From assembly GCA_035578175.1 (NCBI GenBank), contig JAQMRL010000016.1, positions 4,510,721 through 4,574,720 on the forward strand: a DNA stretch of 64,000 nucleotides. Reading direction: 5' to 3'. Below, piece after piece: positions 10,901 to 25,900 of this stretch. The notes below the pieces were generated by a model. It was given only the letters and a program-made list of their open reading frames with translations. It was not told where the DNA came from and did no database searches. Each line of letters starts with the position of its first letter. Position 1 is the stretch's first letter. This DNA comes from Catonia carolina (taxonomy: Eukaryota; Arthropoda; Insecta; Hemiptera; Achilidae). A program made the translations under genes and the position numbers.

Positions 10901-13900
10901 GGACCACCTCTCGTTTGGTTACATGATTACCATTTAATGATTGCTGCCAACAGTGTTCGTAATGTAAGTACATTTTTTGTCTTTTTCTATTTCTATGAGA
11001 TAGTTAAAACAAGCTACATCCGTCTCTCTTTCCTGTCTCTCTTGCCGGCTGCATTGGCGTAGTTGGTAACGTGCTTGCCTCTCATCATGCGGTCTTGGGT
11101 TCGAATCCCATTCAGGTACGGCATATTTTCATACGTTACAAACAATCATTTCATCCTTCACCGTCTGCATTAGCAGTAATTGCAGAACAGTCGGACGTTA
11201 AGGGCAGCAGACCATTTTCATTATCTCTATACTGCAATACTAACTTAGGTAGATTTTTTGTAGGAACCGTTAAAACTACAAAGCTGAGCTTTGGCACACC
11301 TATCTACAGTACTTTTTTACAAATTTTATACAAGAGCTTTTTCATTTATCTTTATCCAATCTAAAAATGATTTTTATTCTTAAAAAAATGTTCAAATGTA
11401 GCCCACATTTTTTTAATGAAAAAGACACCCAAAATATAAAAACTCCAAAATTTTTGAAATACCTCTGGAGTAAATACACACCTTAGTACTAAAATGTAGT
11501 GTGTGAAATTTCACACTCGTAGGTGGGATGGTTCCTGAAATAAGTGTATCTAAAGTCAAAAAATACAATATGCGGATATAGTAAAAGCATAATTCCGTAA
11601 CAGAAACACCTATTGCCAATTGGAATTAACTTCCAAACAAAAACACACCAATATTATTTATTTACAGCTGATTCCTATGCGTTTTAGAAATTATTGTTTT
11701 TATGTGAACGCGATCTTTGTAATGTTAGAGCAGTAACATAATTATATTAATCTCAATTTAAAAGAATGAAAAACGTGAATAAATATCGAAATAAATACTA
11801 CGTACCTCATCAAAAACATAATTTTTCTCAACAGAAAAAGCAGTGAATGTCGTGTTATATATCAATTTAAAAAGGGAAAAACAATCTATCAATATATGGT
11901 AAAATTGAAAAATCAATATTCTTTATTAAAGAATCTGCTCCCCTTAAACCAAAAAAAACAAAACACAGTTTCCTGTCTCCAAACACAGAAAGACAGCTTC
12001 TCATAATTATTGGTTCTATTAATTTACGTCCATTAAGTTTTTGTTCAGTCACATGTTTCTTTGTGTAAAGTGTATTTAATTATTAAAAAATAAGCGAAAA
12101 TCATCTCGTTGAGTATCACTGAAGGTTACATTTTTGCCAACATAAAATGGAGCGCAAGTAAATTTTTGTAAGACTTGCAAGTATTTTTTTAATTTTTTAA
12201 TTAATACTAGACGTACAAGTGTTGATTTTATGAAATAAATATAGGGTGATTCAAAAAGAGCGCCGGTTTTGATATATCAAATTAAGAGATTTATTTTTTT
12301 GAAAAACTGAAAATAAATACATCAACAAGTTCATCTTACCTTCCGATTTCATGTGTGAAAAATGATGTCATGCATGTGTCCTCCTCTACTGCGCTGGCAT
12401 GCATCAACTCTGTCCATGAAATTGGATATTACTGCACGACAAGTTTCGACTTCCATTTGCCCGATAACCCGTCGAATTTCCTCCTTCAAGTCATTGATGT
12501 TTCGGGGTTTATTGGCATACACCAATGACTTCAGATGACCCCAAAGATGAAAGTCACAAGGCGTCAAGTCACACGACCTTGGTGGCCATTGATGGTCGGA
12601 ATTACGAGAATTGATGCGATCCTGGAACCGTTCACGGAGCAACAACATTTTATACGGGTGATATTGGAGATCGTACCGAAGAATTCTCCGTACAGAAGAA
12701 CATTGTAAACCCAATTGTTGAGAACGGCGACGTATTGATTTTGCTGGGCTAACAGCCACACTGTCACGAACCAACGCTACGTTCTGCTCAGTTCGGCCAG
12801 AACGACGACGTCCAGAACTTTTAAGGTCGACTGTTGAACCCGTCTCAAAAAACTTTTTCATGAGCCTGCGAACTGTTGATTTATTCGGTGCTTCATTACG
12901 TCCTAGAGTACCGCGAAGTCGCCTGACAGTAGCCGCATAACTCTCTCCACTCTGGTAAAATGTTTTGACGATTAACACTCGTTGTGCAATAGTAAACTTC
13001 TCCCTGGTTAGACACAGACTGCGAGAGTACTACACTGCGAACAAGAGAAACTACAACTGAATCGTCAATCGGAATGTTCTCCGAAATAGAAATGAGGTCT
13101 AACAATGTTGCCAACCGATAAACAAAAATTTACCAGCTGTTTAAAAACCGGCGCTCTTTTTGAATCACCCGTTATATATGTGATTTTGAAAATATTTTTG
13201 CGTAAATATTCAGTTCTGGAAATAACTAATCAAATGTATGCAAATTATTAGACTGGAAAGGAATCCAAGTTATTTTCTCTAACAAAATTTATTACTGATG
13301 TGGCTTTGTGGCAAGGAGTCTCTATCAGGGAACCAGTCATTCAGTTGTGGAAGTAGTCTGGTTTGGTCCCTTCTACGTAGAAGGGACTATGAGGCAATTT
13401 CAATAGCTATGTCTACACTCTTGCGCTAAGACACTCTCGATGCCAGGGATGCATGGCCAAGATGAGTCAGAAGTAGCAGATGTTCATAGCGCACAGCGTA
13501 GCGCAAGAAGTTCCACCAGCCTTGGATTTTTATGCGTTTCAACGTTATATTTGTAGTGTTTTACAGTGGGCGCCATGAACGAAGTCCGTTCTGTTTGAAC
13601 AGCTCTATCTCAAAAACTCTACGCCAAATTTAAGCCTATTCTTTTCTGCATTGATTGGTTTGACTTAGATTATTTTATTTAGATATTATTTGGAGGTACA
13701 GCAATTTACTCATAAAAAGTACTCAGTTTTTAGCCGGGTTTCCAGTAATGTACTTTTTAAACATCTGTTACTCTGTCCAGGCTTTATATAAAAAATCGGC
13801 TTTTCAGTACGTTGAAGATCAGAGTTTTCTCTTTAAAATTAATATTTTAAAAGTGAAATGTGATGTTCCGGTTTAATACCCCAGCCATTTTTTTAAGTGC

Positions 13901-16900
13901 TATTTTGGTTCCAAGTAAAGATAAAAAAATGATTTCTGAACTGAACCATGCATTTTTACAACAGTAGGTAAATCTTGATTTCCTATGTTTATTAAGGGGA
14001 GATTGCACGATGGTTTTAACTCAAAATTTCGATTTATGGTTTTTTTTGTTTTTAATAGTTTAGGCCTAGATCTACCAGAAAAAACATTGAATTACGTCAA
14101 AAAAAAAAAAAAAATTACGAAAAAATTAAGTTTTCATCAAGTTTACACAGGAAAATTACCTTGTTCCCAAGAACGAATATTTTTCACAATAAGTCAACTC
14201 AATAAGTGGCTTGTTTTAGTGCAAAGAGAATTTTAGTTTTTAAAATATCTGCATCAGTGTTTTTTGTATTCTCAGCTGTTGGTTCAGCTTTCTGTTGATG
14301 AAAAATATACTTGTTTTTGTACATTTTGTTTGTTTACATTTGTGCCTTCTTGTTTCTTGCGTTTTCCTGTGAATTAGATTTTTAACACTAGGTACATTTT
14401 CCTCAGAAACCAATAAACCTACCAGGCGGTAATTTTTACCAGTTAATTATTTTGTATATCCACATATACCGACTTTTTTATGACTTCCACAGGTGCTCCA
14501 AAAATGAGTAATACGCAAAAAACGTAGAAAACAATTTCTAAAATTTTATGTTATTCATAATATTTTTAAAAAATGGTATGGTCCGAAGATTAAATCGAAA
14601 AAATGTCAGTAGCTCGAGAAGAAACCCGACACCTATGGTGTGTAAAGTTTAATTTCTCTATCTTTTACCAATCCTATGAAAAATGTAACTAAAAATAGAA
14701 AATTTAACATCGGCGGGATACAAAGTACAGTCTTTCCTTAACTCGTCTAATCACTAAATATGCCGCACTGATTCCCCTAACAGAATAATATCATCTTCAT
14801 CCATCTTAACAACACGATAGAAGTGAGGCACAAGTGTGGACAGATGAGGGGCATACTTCTAAGCGCATATTGAATTAAACGTTGAAAGGAAAGTTGAAAA
14901 TGAAAACGCACGAGTGTGGACATAGCTATTAAAAGTGTTAATAAACTTTAATGGAGATTATATGCGTGTATCAAAGTAATATTAAGTACGTGTTTAATTA
15001 TTTTTTGTACAGGCTGCAGACGAACAAAATCTTAGGTTCAAATTAGGATTTTTCTTACACATCCCATTTCCTCCGTGGGATATCTTCCGTCTGTTTCCAT
15101 GGGCTGATGAAATTCTGCAGGGAATGCTCGGTAAGTGAAATTTATTTCTAACAGTAAACTCTTGCTAATCTGGAGTTGATGAAAGTGGATTACATAGAGA
15201 AATCTTAATTTCGGGGTTGTTAAATAACTCTTTAGAAAATTCAAGAAATGGCGTTCATAGTATCGCAAAAAGTATACTTTTAGTAAGCGTTATCACTCAT
15301 TAGATTGCCCACCTTGGGTTTGTCTAGAGGTAAAGTCGTCGCCAAAATCAGCTGATTTTCCGAGATGAAGTTTCGTAATTCAAATCCTAGTAAAGGTAGT
15401 TACTTTTATATGGATTTGAATGCTAGCATTCAAATCTGGTAACCACTGTCTAGTGGTTACCGGTGTACTTTGATGGTTGGGGTTCAATTAACTATACTCT
15501 CTCAGGAATGGTTGACCTGAGTCTGTACAAGACTAAACCTCATTTACACGTCATACACATCATCCTCATCTCATTGGGTCATGGGATTGCTTATTGTTCT
15601 GAATTGAACAGATTGCAACGTACAAAAAAAAAATTAGATTGCCGCTGAAGTTTCAGCTGTTTCCATCTCATGGTTTTTATTTTCATTGTCAATTGATTGT
15701 CCATAACAGGCAGGTGGAGTGTTAAATTAATTGCACTCGATTTTCTTGTTTCAAAGCTATAAAAAATAGTTCTGTTTCTTATCATATGGTCAGCCAATTA
15801 AATGACTGAAGTATTTATGAGCAAAAGAGGTACAGGTGTAAAATACAGTGAACTATTTTTCAAAGCTGTTGAGCTTTGAACATACGCATTGCCGCTTACC
15901 CATTTCATAGCTAGGCAATGACTGGCCAGCAACATTACCAATACTTGCTCTCATTGCTCTGTTATATATTTTTTCAGCCATTTTTAAACGCTTTTATTTA
16001 ACTTACTCTTGGATCCATAAAATCTTGCAACTAAAAATTTTAATACTTCTACTGTATCAATATGAATGAAACTTTGCACACTTGTTTATCTTCGATGACA
16101 ATACGCTGTCATAAAAAAAAATTTACAAAAAAATTTTTTTTTAAACGCTTTTATTATTACAAAATAACTTACTCTTGGATCCATCAAATCTTGCAACTTA
16201 AAATTTTAATACTTCTACCGTATCAATATGAATCAAACTTTGCACACTTGTTTATCTTCGATGACAATAGGTGTTTGTAAAAAAAAAATTACAAAAAAAT
16301 TTCAAAAAAAAATTTTGAAAAATTTTTTTATCAAAAAAAAATTTAAAAAATTTAAAAAACGCTTTAATTTAACAATTACTTAAAAAAAGTAACTAAAAAG
16401 AAAAAAATAAAAAAAATTTACAAAAAAAAATTACAAAAAAAATCACAGAAAAAGAATTATAAAAAAAATAAAAAAAATAAAAAAAAAAATTTTAAGAAAC
16501 GCTATTATTTTTTTAACAATGATTCAAATAAAAAATGAACTAAAAAGAAAAAATAAAAAAAATTACAAAAAAAAATTACAGACATTACTGTTGCAAATAA
16601 AAGCGTGGCGCATTTTTATTGTAAAATATTCGTTGTATAAAAATGCGCCACGCTTTTATTTGTAACAGTAATGTCTGTAATTTTTTTTGTAATTTTTTTT
16701 ATTTTTTCAATCATTTTGGTCTTTCAATTACAATTATAACCTATAAACATACAACCAGGTGATTATATTATAAAGTATTGCATGTTAACGCACTCTATCA
16801 TCGATGTGTTCAGTATGAGATGCAAGACACGAGTGAACTACTGCGGGTGGATGCGTGGGTGTGTGTGTGTGTGTGGGTGTGTGAACAGAATATCTCAAGA

Positions 16901-19900
16901 ATGGAAGATCATATGAACTTGAAACTTGAGTTAGATTACTACTACTGGACCCGAAATGAACATTTTCATCAAAATCGGTCAACTAGAAGTTTACAAGTCA
17001 TTTTTCACTTTTTTGCGATTTTCTCAAAAACGGCTCTTACAATTTTTTTTAAAATCCCCTCGTTTACGAAATTTTTTCGTAAATTTCAGCAATTTCAATA
17101 AATGAAATTATGTACAGAAATAAAGAATTTTTATTATTATTATTATTATATTATAATAGTTTTCCAAATTAATGTTTTTCCAGATGGAAAAACTATTTTG
17201 CGTCTGAAAATTTATAAAAAATATTAAAACAGTGTGATTGTTTTTTTCAGGTTGTGATATGGTTGGTTTTCATATAGAAGATTATTGTATAAATTTTATC
17301 GATTGCTGTCAAAGGAGGTTAGGATGCCGTGTAGATCGTAAAGCTTTACTCGTTGAACAAGGAGGTCGAACCGTTAGAGTACGTCCGTTGCCGATCGGTA
17401 TACCGTTTGATCGGTTCGTACAGTTGGCCGAATCGGCTAAAAAAGTGCTTTCTTTGACCAATCATAAGGTTGTACTCGGTGTCGATCGTTTAGATTACAC
17501 CAAAGGCATTGTACATCGACTTAAAGCGTTTGAGATTCTACTCGAGAAACATCCTGAACATAAAGAAAAGGTATGTAGTATTAAATTTCAATCATTTTTC
17601 AACTTTTTACTTTCTCTTGCCTATATGAATATATAGGAAGGAAAGTATTGTTTTCATGTCGATTTTCAAAATCGAGTTTTCACCGGATCTATACGTTTTC
17701 AGACCCCCTGAACCCAAAAAACATGTTTTTAGCGATTGGTCTGGGTGTGTGTGTGTGTGAACAGAATATCTCAAGAATGGAATATCGTACGAACTTGAAA
17801 CTTAAGTTACATACCACTACCGGACCCGACACGAACATTTTCATCAAAATCGGTCAACCGGAAGTAGTAGTTTATTCGTGTAATTTTTCACTTTTTTGCA
17901 ATTTTCTCAAAAACTAGTCCTACGATTTTTTTTTAAATCGCCTGGTTTACTCAATTTTTTATTTTTTACAAGATAGGGTAGACGCCGTGTTTACTGAAAT
18001 TCTTGGTGAGGCTGTTTTCATGTAAAAACATAGTTTCTTTAAGATTACGGCTTTAATATGCAATTTAGCTCAAAAATTTATATAATTAAAGTTGTAGAGA
18101 ATTAAAAATTCTACAACTTTCATTTCAAACATTTATTTTTATAACACTTAGTTTAGCGGTAATTAGCGATTTTCTGTTTTTTTCTCACGAAAACGTGTGA
18201 AAAATCAATTTTTTTAAGATTTCGGCCTTAGAATGCATTTTACGACAAAAGTGTATATAATAAATTTTATAGTAAATAAAAAGATCTACAACTTTTATTT
18301 AAAGCATTTTTCACTACAGAACCTAGTTTAGCGTGAAAGAGTGATTTTCCGTATTTTTAAGCCAAACTGAGTTCGATTTTCATTGTTTTTGAGGTTAGTT
18401 TTTTTTTTCTAATGTTTTATTACTAATGTTAGGTTGTTAATTATTTTCGTTGGCAAGAGAAAGTTGTGTGAGTGTTTCACACCAGATTTTTTGAAGTGAA
18501 ATTAGGTGCACGTTGCACTGTAAACGAAACTGAACTATCACGCGTAACACACAAGAATGAAATGTTATTTTTATTCAACTCTTTTATAATTGAAATACTT
18601 TTATTCCTTAATGGGGAAACCAAATTTCTGTACTTGAAATTACTTTAATATAATCCGTGTATGTTATTGTATACAGGCCTTTTTATATTTAAAATATATA
18701 ACGTAATACTTAAATAAATTCAGATCTAAAATATTTATAACATTTCAGTTTCCATATACCTATTGTTTCAACCTTTTTACTTTCTCTTGCCTATATGAAT
18801 AAAGAAGGAAAATATTGTTTTTATGTCGATTTTTCAAAATTGAGTTTTCACTAGATCTACACGTTTTCAGACCCCCTGAACCCAAAGAATTAGTAATTGA
18901 TTCAAGTCATTTTTCACTTTTTTGCAATTGTCTCAAAAACAGCTCCTACGATTTTTTTTAAAAATCATCTCATTTACTATTTTTTTGTGCTCTGCTAGAT
19001 AAGGTAAGCGCCATGTTTGCTGAAATTCTTGTAATGCACTATACACTATGTTAAGTTATTAAAACACTATAGTCAAACACAATTCATTGGTTTGAAATCA
19101 GATTCGTCACTATTACCTATGTATTCCGATATGTCTTTATCGGTTAGACGATCCATGTTAAAAATAAACAAAAAGAATCAAAATTAGTTTATGAAATCAC
19201 AGATCACGACAACAACGCAAGATGTACAAACAATGCGGACATGCTACGATGTAAATAAACAGACATAACCTATGCGCTTGATTCGACCACATTGTACTTG
19301 AAATACAAAGAAACTAAAAGTTAAACAGAAACATCTAACGGTAGAAATAAGCACTAAAATATCTAAACTATTCATTCAAAGCGATGTATCGTCATCATAA
19401 TATAGCAACGTAGTCCATTAATAAACAACTAAAAATGGCCGTCGTCATATGATGACATCCTCAGAAATCACAAAACTTTGTCCGTCGTCAATTGACGACG
19501 CTCGCAGGCTAAGTGTTAATACCTGGATTTTGATTTTCCGGATGGCCTTTGGTCCCAGTTAGTCCGGATAAACGAGGTTGCACTGTACTTCCAATAAAGG
19601 TTTTTTTTAACATCCAACTCTTTTGCAATGACTGCCAATGCAGACGGTGAAAGATGATATGATTTTTTGTAACATATGAAAATATGCCGTGCCTGAATGG
19701 GGTTTGAATCTAAGATCGCATAATGAGAGGCAAACATGTCACCAACTATGCCAATGCGGCCGGCCAATAAAGATCAATGGTTCCTGTATAATTTATTTGG
19801 TTTTTTGTGTTGTTGTTTCAGGTGATATTGCTACAAATCGCTGTGCCTTCAAGAACAGATGTAAAAGAATATCAAGACCTGAAAGAGGAAATAGATCAAC

Positions 19901-22900
19901 TTGTCGGACGTATTAACGGTAGATTTACGACGCCCAATTGGTCACCTATCAGATATATTTACGGTTGCGTCAGTCAAGATGATTTGGCTGCATTCTATAG
20001 AGACGCTTCGGTCGCCTTAGTTACTCCACTTCGTGATGGTCAGTTGAGATTTTTTTCGCATTATTTAAAAAAATCTTATGTGCAGTACTTCCTCGAAGTT
20101 TGTTTGTCCATATCTAAGTTTGTTCTCTCTCACCCTTCTTCTCAATTCTCCCCTCACTCTCTCCATCATTTCCTTTTTCTTCTCCACCTACTCTTCTCTC
20201 TCTTTTTCCCCCTTCTTCTCCTGAGGAAGAGGCCTGCTCATAATGTAGTGGACGGCATAACTGGCTTTTACTTATATATATATATAATAATGAACAGCCA
20301 AAACAAAACAAATTAAATATAAAACTCACCGCAGAGTATTATATTCATTCGAGATCTTTCGTCTCTCTCGGAGACATCATCAGGTGTTAGGGTTCCGATG
20401 CGACGGATACCTTGGATATTGAGACAATGAAGAATTACCCACGACGAATAATTATTGAATTTAATAAAATGGCAAATAAAATGATTGTTTCCGGAGAACC
20501 AGATTGCTTTGATAAGATAGTTGGCAATCACAACTAAACGACTGATTGGTTGTAATGGGCAGTTTAAGGCGATTAAGAACGACTGGCAAAATGAACAATA
20601 GAATGAATTGAGGAACATAAATTAGAGGAACTGCACTAGTAAATAACAGAAAATACAACAAATATTTGCACTTACCTTAATTAAGCCTGGAATAGTGTCG
20701 CAATTGTCGCTAACAAGTGGTTGATAGATTGAAAACTCACTAAACATAATTTGCAAATTAAACAGTTATAAATTCACAATACACAAATGAAAAACGCACA
20801 ATAAGAGTTCTCAAGTAGAGATCGAAACGTAATGACTGCCAACGCCTGGCGTTCATCACAAAGAAAGGCCATAATGCGACATTATGACCACGACGAGAGT
20901 ACATCAACTTGTTGCCTTGACTGTTAAGTTACAAGTGCAGAGTTTGGGAAAGACGGAAGTAATAGAGAGCAGTGGTAGGGGTAGGAAGAATGACGTATGC
21001 ATGAGGTCACAGGAACTATTTTACTTAGGAAATTTGAAATGCGAGGTAGCGGGAATCTGAATATATTACAGCAAGAAACGTGCCTTAACATCAGGAATTA
21101 AAACACACTAATCACATATATAACAAAAAAACATTAAAATAATTATTATGGTCAAAGACCACGTCAATTATTGCCTATATCATAAACCATACCGCGCGCG
21201 GTTATTCGGCCGAATCTATAATAATACTCTGAGGTGAGTTTTATGTTTAGTTTATTTTGTTTTGGCTGTTCATTATCATATATGTAGTGGTGCAAACAAA
21301 GGAAAAAAATTTTTAATAAAATAATATATAATTTTTTTTTCCTAATGTGTACGTTGCAATCTGTTCAATTCAGAACAATAAGCAACCCCATGTCCCAATA
21401 AAATGATGATGATATGAATGACGTGTAAATGAGGTGCAGTCTTGTACAGACTCAAGCTGACCATTCCTGAAAGAGTATGGTTAATTGAAACCCAACCATC
21501 AAAGTACACTGGTAACCATTGTCTTGTATTCAAATCCGTATAAAGGTAACTACCTTTACTAGGATTTGAACCAGGAAACTTTGTATTTATATTTTAAACT
21601 TACAATGGTTGTACGAGGGGACACCCAAAAGTAAAGAGACTTGGGCCGTTGTGAAGGGGAGTGATGGTGGGCTTTTGTCAAACACTCTTACTGGGTTAGT
21701 ATGCGAAGCCTCGTCACTGTTAGTTCACCCATTCGTCTGTAGTGAATTTATAAGCGAAAAAAATAAATTAAATTTTATTTACGAGGAATTATTTCTTTTA
21801 TTTGGCTGTTGCCAAGAAATTTATCCAAAAACCTGCAGATGTGTCAAGTGACAGCAAAGTGTGTTCCAACACTGTTGATCGAGGATTAAAATAATCACAT
21901 AGTTCAGGTCTGTCATGAATTTCTTGGTACGAACCACATGGAATCTTGCATTCCTCAGCCATTTCAATATTCACTCTAGCAGCATGGTCATCATCACAAA
22001 ATTGACAAACATGAAAAACTTATTTTACAAGGAAACATTGTAGCACATAACAATGTTATAGAGAGTTTTCAAAAACAGATGTATTCAGGCAACCATTTAC
22101 TTCGCAAGCCAGCACACAGAGTTCCTCTACAAGCATGGAAACACAAATGTAGAGGAAAGCAAGGCATGGGAAAACCTAAAAAGAGATGGATGCCAGAACA
22201 GGCCATTAAGCCTAATCCTTGGCAGATGATGATGATGATGATGATGAGTTGTATATTCAGGTAGAGTTGATGAAACCAGTGATGCCAACCATACAGCTCT
22301 GGGACACACCGTCGCCATGTAATTTAAACAGTCCTGGAAATTTTTGATCGCCCGTCGTAATTTATTGATTTTATTTTAATCGTGTACTTTTGTTTGTTTG
22401 GTATAAGGTATGAATCTCGTAGCGAAGGAATTCGTCGCTTGTCAGATCAACACACCGCCTGGCGTTCTAATTGTGTCCCCATTCGCGGGTGCTGGCGAAA
22501 TGATGCATGAAGCGCTTATTTGCAATCCATACGAGTTCCAAGAAGCCGCTGAAATTATTCACAAGTAATTCAAGTATTGTTGATTTTTTTTATTTTCTTT
22601 AGTTATTGTTTGTAGTTTTGTATTTTAAAACGCACACCGTTTTAAGGGTGCTTTGGCAGATTTTAGAGAATAGTGTACTACATTTACAAACTTGTTAATC
22701 TGAAACTGATTCAAAGATTTTGTATATTGTATAAAGTGTAACTGCGATTATCTGAGCTAGTTTACAAACTTGTTTATCCGAAACATTTTACAAACTTGTC
22801 TGAGCTAATTTACAAACTTGTTTATCTGAAACATTTTACAAATATATACAAACTTGTTTATCCGAAACATTTTACTAACTTGTCTGAGCTAATTTACAAA

Positions 22901-25900
22901 CTTGTTTATCCGAAACATTTTACAAACATTTACAAACTTGTTTATCTGAAACATGTTACAAACATTTACAAACTTTTCTGAGCTAATTTACAAACTTGTT
23001 TATCCGAAAAGATTGAAAGATTTTGTATTGTACTGGGTGATTCATTTAAAAGTAGCCCGCCGCTCGAGTAATTTTCATTTGCTGTATTGGCAGCACTGAT
23101 CTCGATGTGATCGACTGGCCTTGAACAGACAGGCTTGTTAGTGTGTTGTAAAGTTTTAGTGAGATTAGTCGTGTACATTAATCCTTAATACATATTAGGG
23201 ATAACAGGCAGGTGATGTGTTAAATTATTTGCACTTGATCGGCTAGTTCCAGGGCTACATTGAATTAGTTCTCTCTCTTATCACATGGTCACCCAATTAC
23301 ATGACTGAGCATTTAACAACAGAAGAGGTAGAGGTGTAAAAGACACTATACCCCAACGGATTAAAGACTGCAGATGAGATCTAGCCAATAACAGCCAAGG
23401 TCAGATGTGAGGTTGCCCCTTCGCTAAGACACGCTCTGTTCCACCGAACTCCAGCTGACTTTTTGTCAGGCTGTCATCCACAACGTGACAACGCAGGATA
23501 CGATTAACAAAATTTAATTGGCTCTGTGCTGTGATCTAGTTCATTATGCTCTGCCTTCATCTGCAGTCTCCAGTTCGTTAAGCTATAGTCACAGTTATCA
23601 CCTCTGAGAGTAATGAATCACATCTTCATGTGGCTAGACCCTGTGGTGAATGAAGTGAAGGTAACATTTGGAGGGTGGAGAGCAGATACTTTTCAGAGGG
23701 CCTGGCATACTGATAAGCATACTTTTTCACTCTGTGAGAAACGCAGTGGTAAACCATTTCTCTCCTCGTTTTACTTACTCAAGCCTAAAGAAGTTCAAAC
23801 CAGCTTTTTGGCAGATGACCTTAACAAACAAACAAACAAACAAGCAACCGCATGACCCAATGAGATCAGGATGATATGTAAATAAGAAGTAGTCTTGTAC
23901 AGACCTAGGCCAACCATTCCTGAGAGAATATGGTTAATTGAACCGCAACCATCACTGTACCACTGATAATCACTGTCTAGTATTCAAATCCAAATAAAAG
24001 TAACTTCCTTTTCTAGGATTTTTGCCGGTCGCATTGGCGTAGTTGGTAACGTGCTCACCTCTCATCATGCGGTCTTGGGTTCGAATCCCATTCAGGCACG
24101 GCATATTTTCATATGTGACAAAAATGATTTCATCTTTTACCATCTGCATTAGCAGTAATTGCAGAACAATCAGACGTTGAACCAAAAAAAAAAAAAAAAC
24201 ATTTACTAGAATTTGATCCAGCAACTTGTTTCCGAAAATCAGCTATTAAACAGCTGACTTTCCAGCAACAACTTTCCACTAGAGCAATCCAGTGGGTCTG
24301 AGACTGAAATGACTGAAATACTTTCTCATATCACACTGTGTTTTTGTGAGAAAATCAAAAAGTAAACTGAATTTAATAGTGTTTAAAAATTTTCAGAGCT
24401 CTGACAATGCCAGAAGATGAAAGAACATTGCGCATGAATTGTTTACGTAAAAGAGAGAAAATTCACGACGTTGACTATTGGATGCGTAGTTTCTTAAAAG
24501 CGATGGGTTCGATCATAGCTGATGATGGTGAAGAGGTACTTCCAACTACCATGCAACCAGTTACGCTTGAAGATTTTGACGAATATTTGTCCAAGTAAGA
24601 ATCAGTCGTTTCTTCTTTTATTATTGTACAAGTTATTGAACAGGAATGTTATAACCATAAAGGACTTTTCCTTTATAAGGTTCCTCGTAAGATTTTTTTA
24701 CTTTCTCTTGCCTGTATGAATATTAGTAGGGAAAGTATTGTTTTCATGTTGATTTTTTGAAATCGAGTTTGCACCAGGTCTACTCGTTTTCAGACCCCCT
24801 GAACCCAAAAAAAAAACATGTTTTTAGCAATTGGTCTATGTGTGTGAACAGAATATCTCAAGAATGGAACATTTTACGAACTTGAAACTTGAAACTTACG
24901 TTAGATACTTATACCGGACGCGACACGTACATTTTCATCAACATCAGTCAACTGGAAGTAGTAGTTTATTAGTGTCATTTTTCACTTTTTTGTGATTTCC
25001 TCAAAAAACGGCTCCTACGATTTTTTTTTAAAAATCGTTTCATTTAGTAATTTTTTTATGCTCTTTAAGAAGGGTAGGCGCCATGTCTGCTGAAATTCTT
25101 GGGGAGGTTGTTTTCTTGTAAAAAATTGCTTTTTTAAAACATTTTGGCTTTAATATGCAGTTTAGCGCAAAAATGCATATAAAAGTTGTAGAGAATTTTA
25201 AATCCTACAACTTTTATTTCTAACTTTTTTTGTTTAATGCTTAGTGTAGTGGTAATTAGCGATTTTCTGTTTTTTTTTCACAAAAATGTGTAAATCGATT
25301 TTTTAAGATTTAAGCCTTAGTGTGCATTTTACGACAAAAAAATTATATATGTAGGAAATTAAAAGATCTACAACTTTTATTTAGAGCATTTTTATTTACA
25401 GAGCCTAGTTTAGCGTGAAAGTGATTTTTGGTATTAATAAGCCAAACTAAGGTTGATTTTTATTTTGCGTCTTTCACTCATGATTGAAATTAGGTTATGT
25501 TTTTTGAGGTTAGTTTTTTGTTTATTTCTAATGTTTTATTACTAATGTTAGGTTATATTGTTAATTATTTCCATTGGCAAGAGAAAGTTGTGTGAGTGTT
25601 TCACTCCAGATTTTTTACTTTCTCGTGCCGTATATGAATATTATATGGAAGGAAAGTATTAATTTCATTTTGAGTAATGAGATTATTCCTTGACCTATTT
25701 CTATAAAAATATTTATCGATTTTACAAAATAATCTCATTTGTACTTAACAAAAAATATTTTATATTCTAATTTGAGGTGGTGGTTTGAAATGGATTGACT
25801 CGAAGAAAATTGAAATGGTTTTTTTGTTATTTTTAAACAGATATATTGGTCAGACAAATAAATTAGCTCTATTATTGGATTACGATGGTACTTTAGCACC

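Noticed and set aside
16785..16982. His/Thr/Pro-rich small protein on the - strand
   Set aside because: Product of the (GT)n microsatellite inside an F4 repeat.
20114..20329. Glu/Gly-rich small protein on the - strand
   Set aside because: Antisense of the CT-rich start of TPS intron 5.
22127..22318. Poly-His frame
   Set aside because: Antisense reading of a (GAT)n run.
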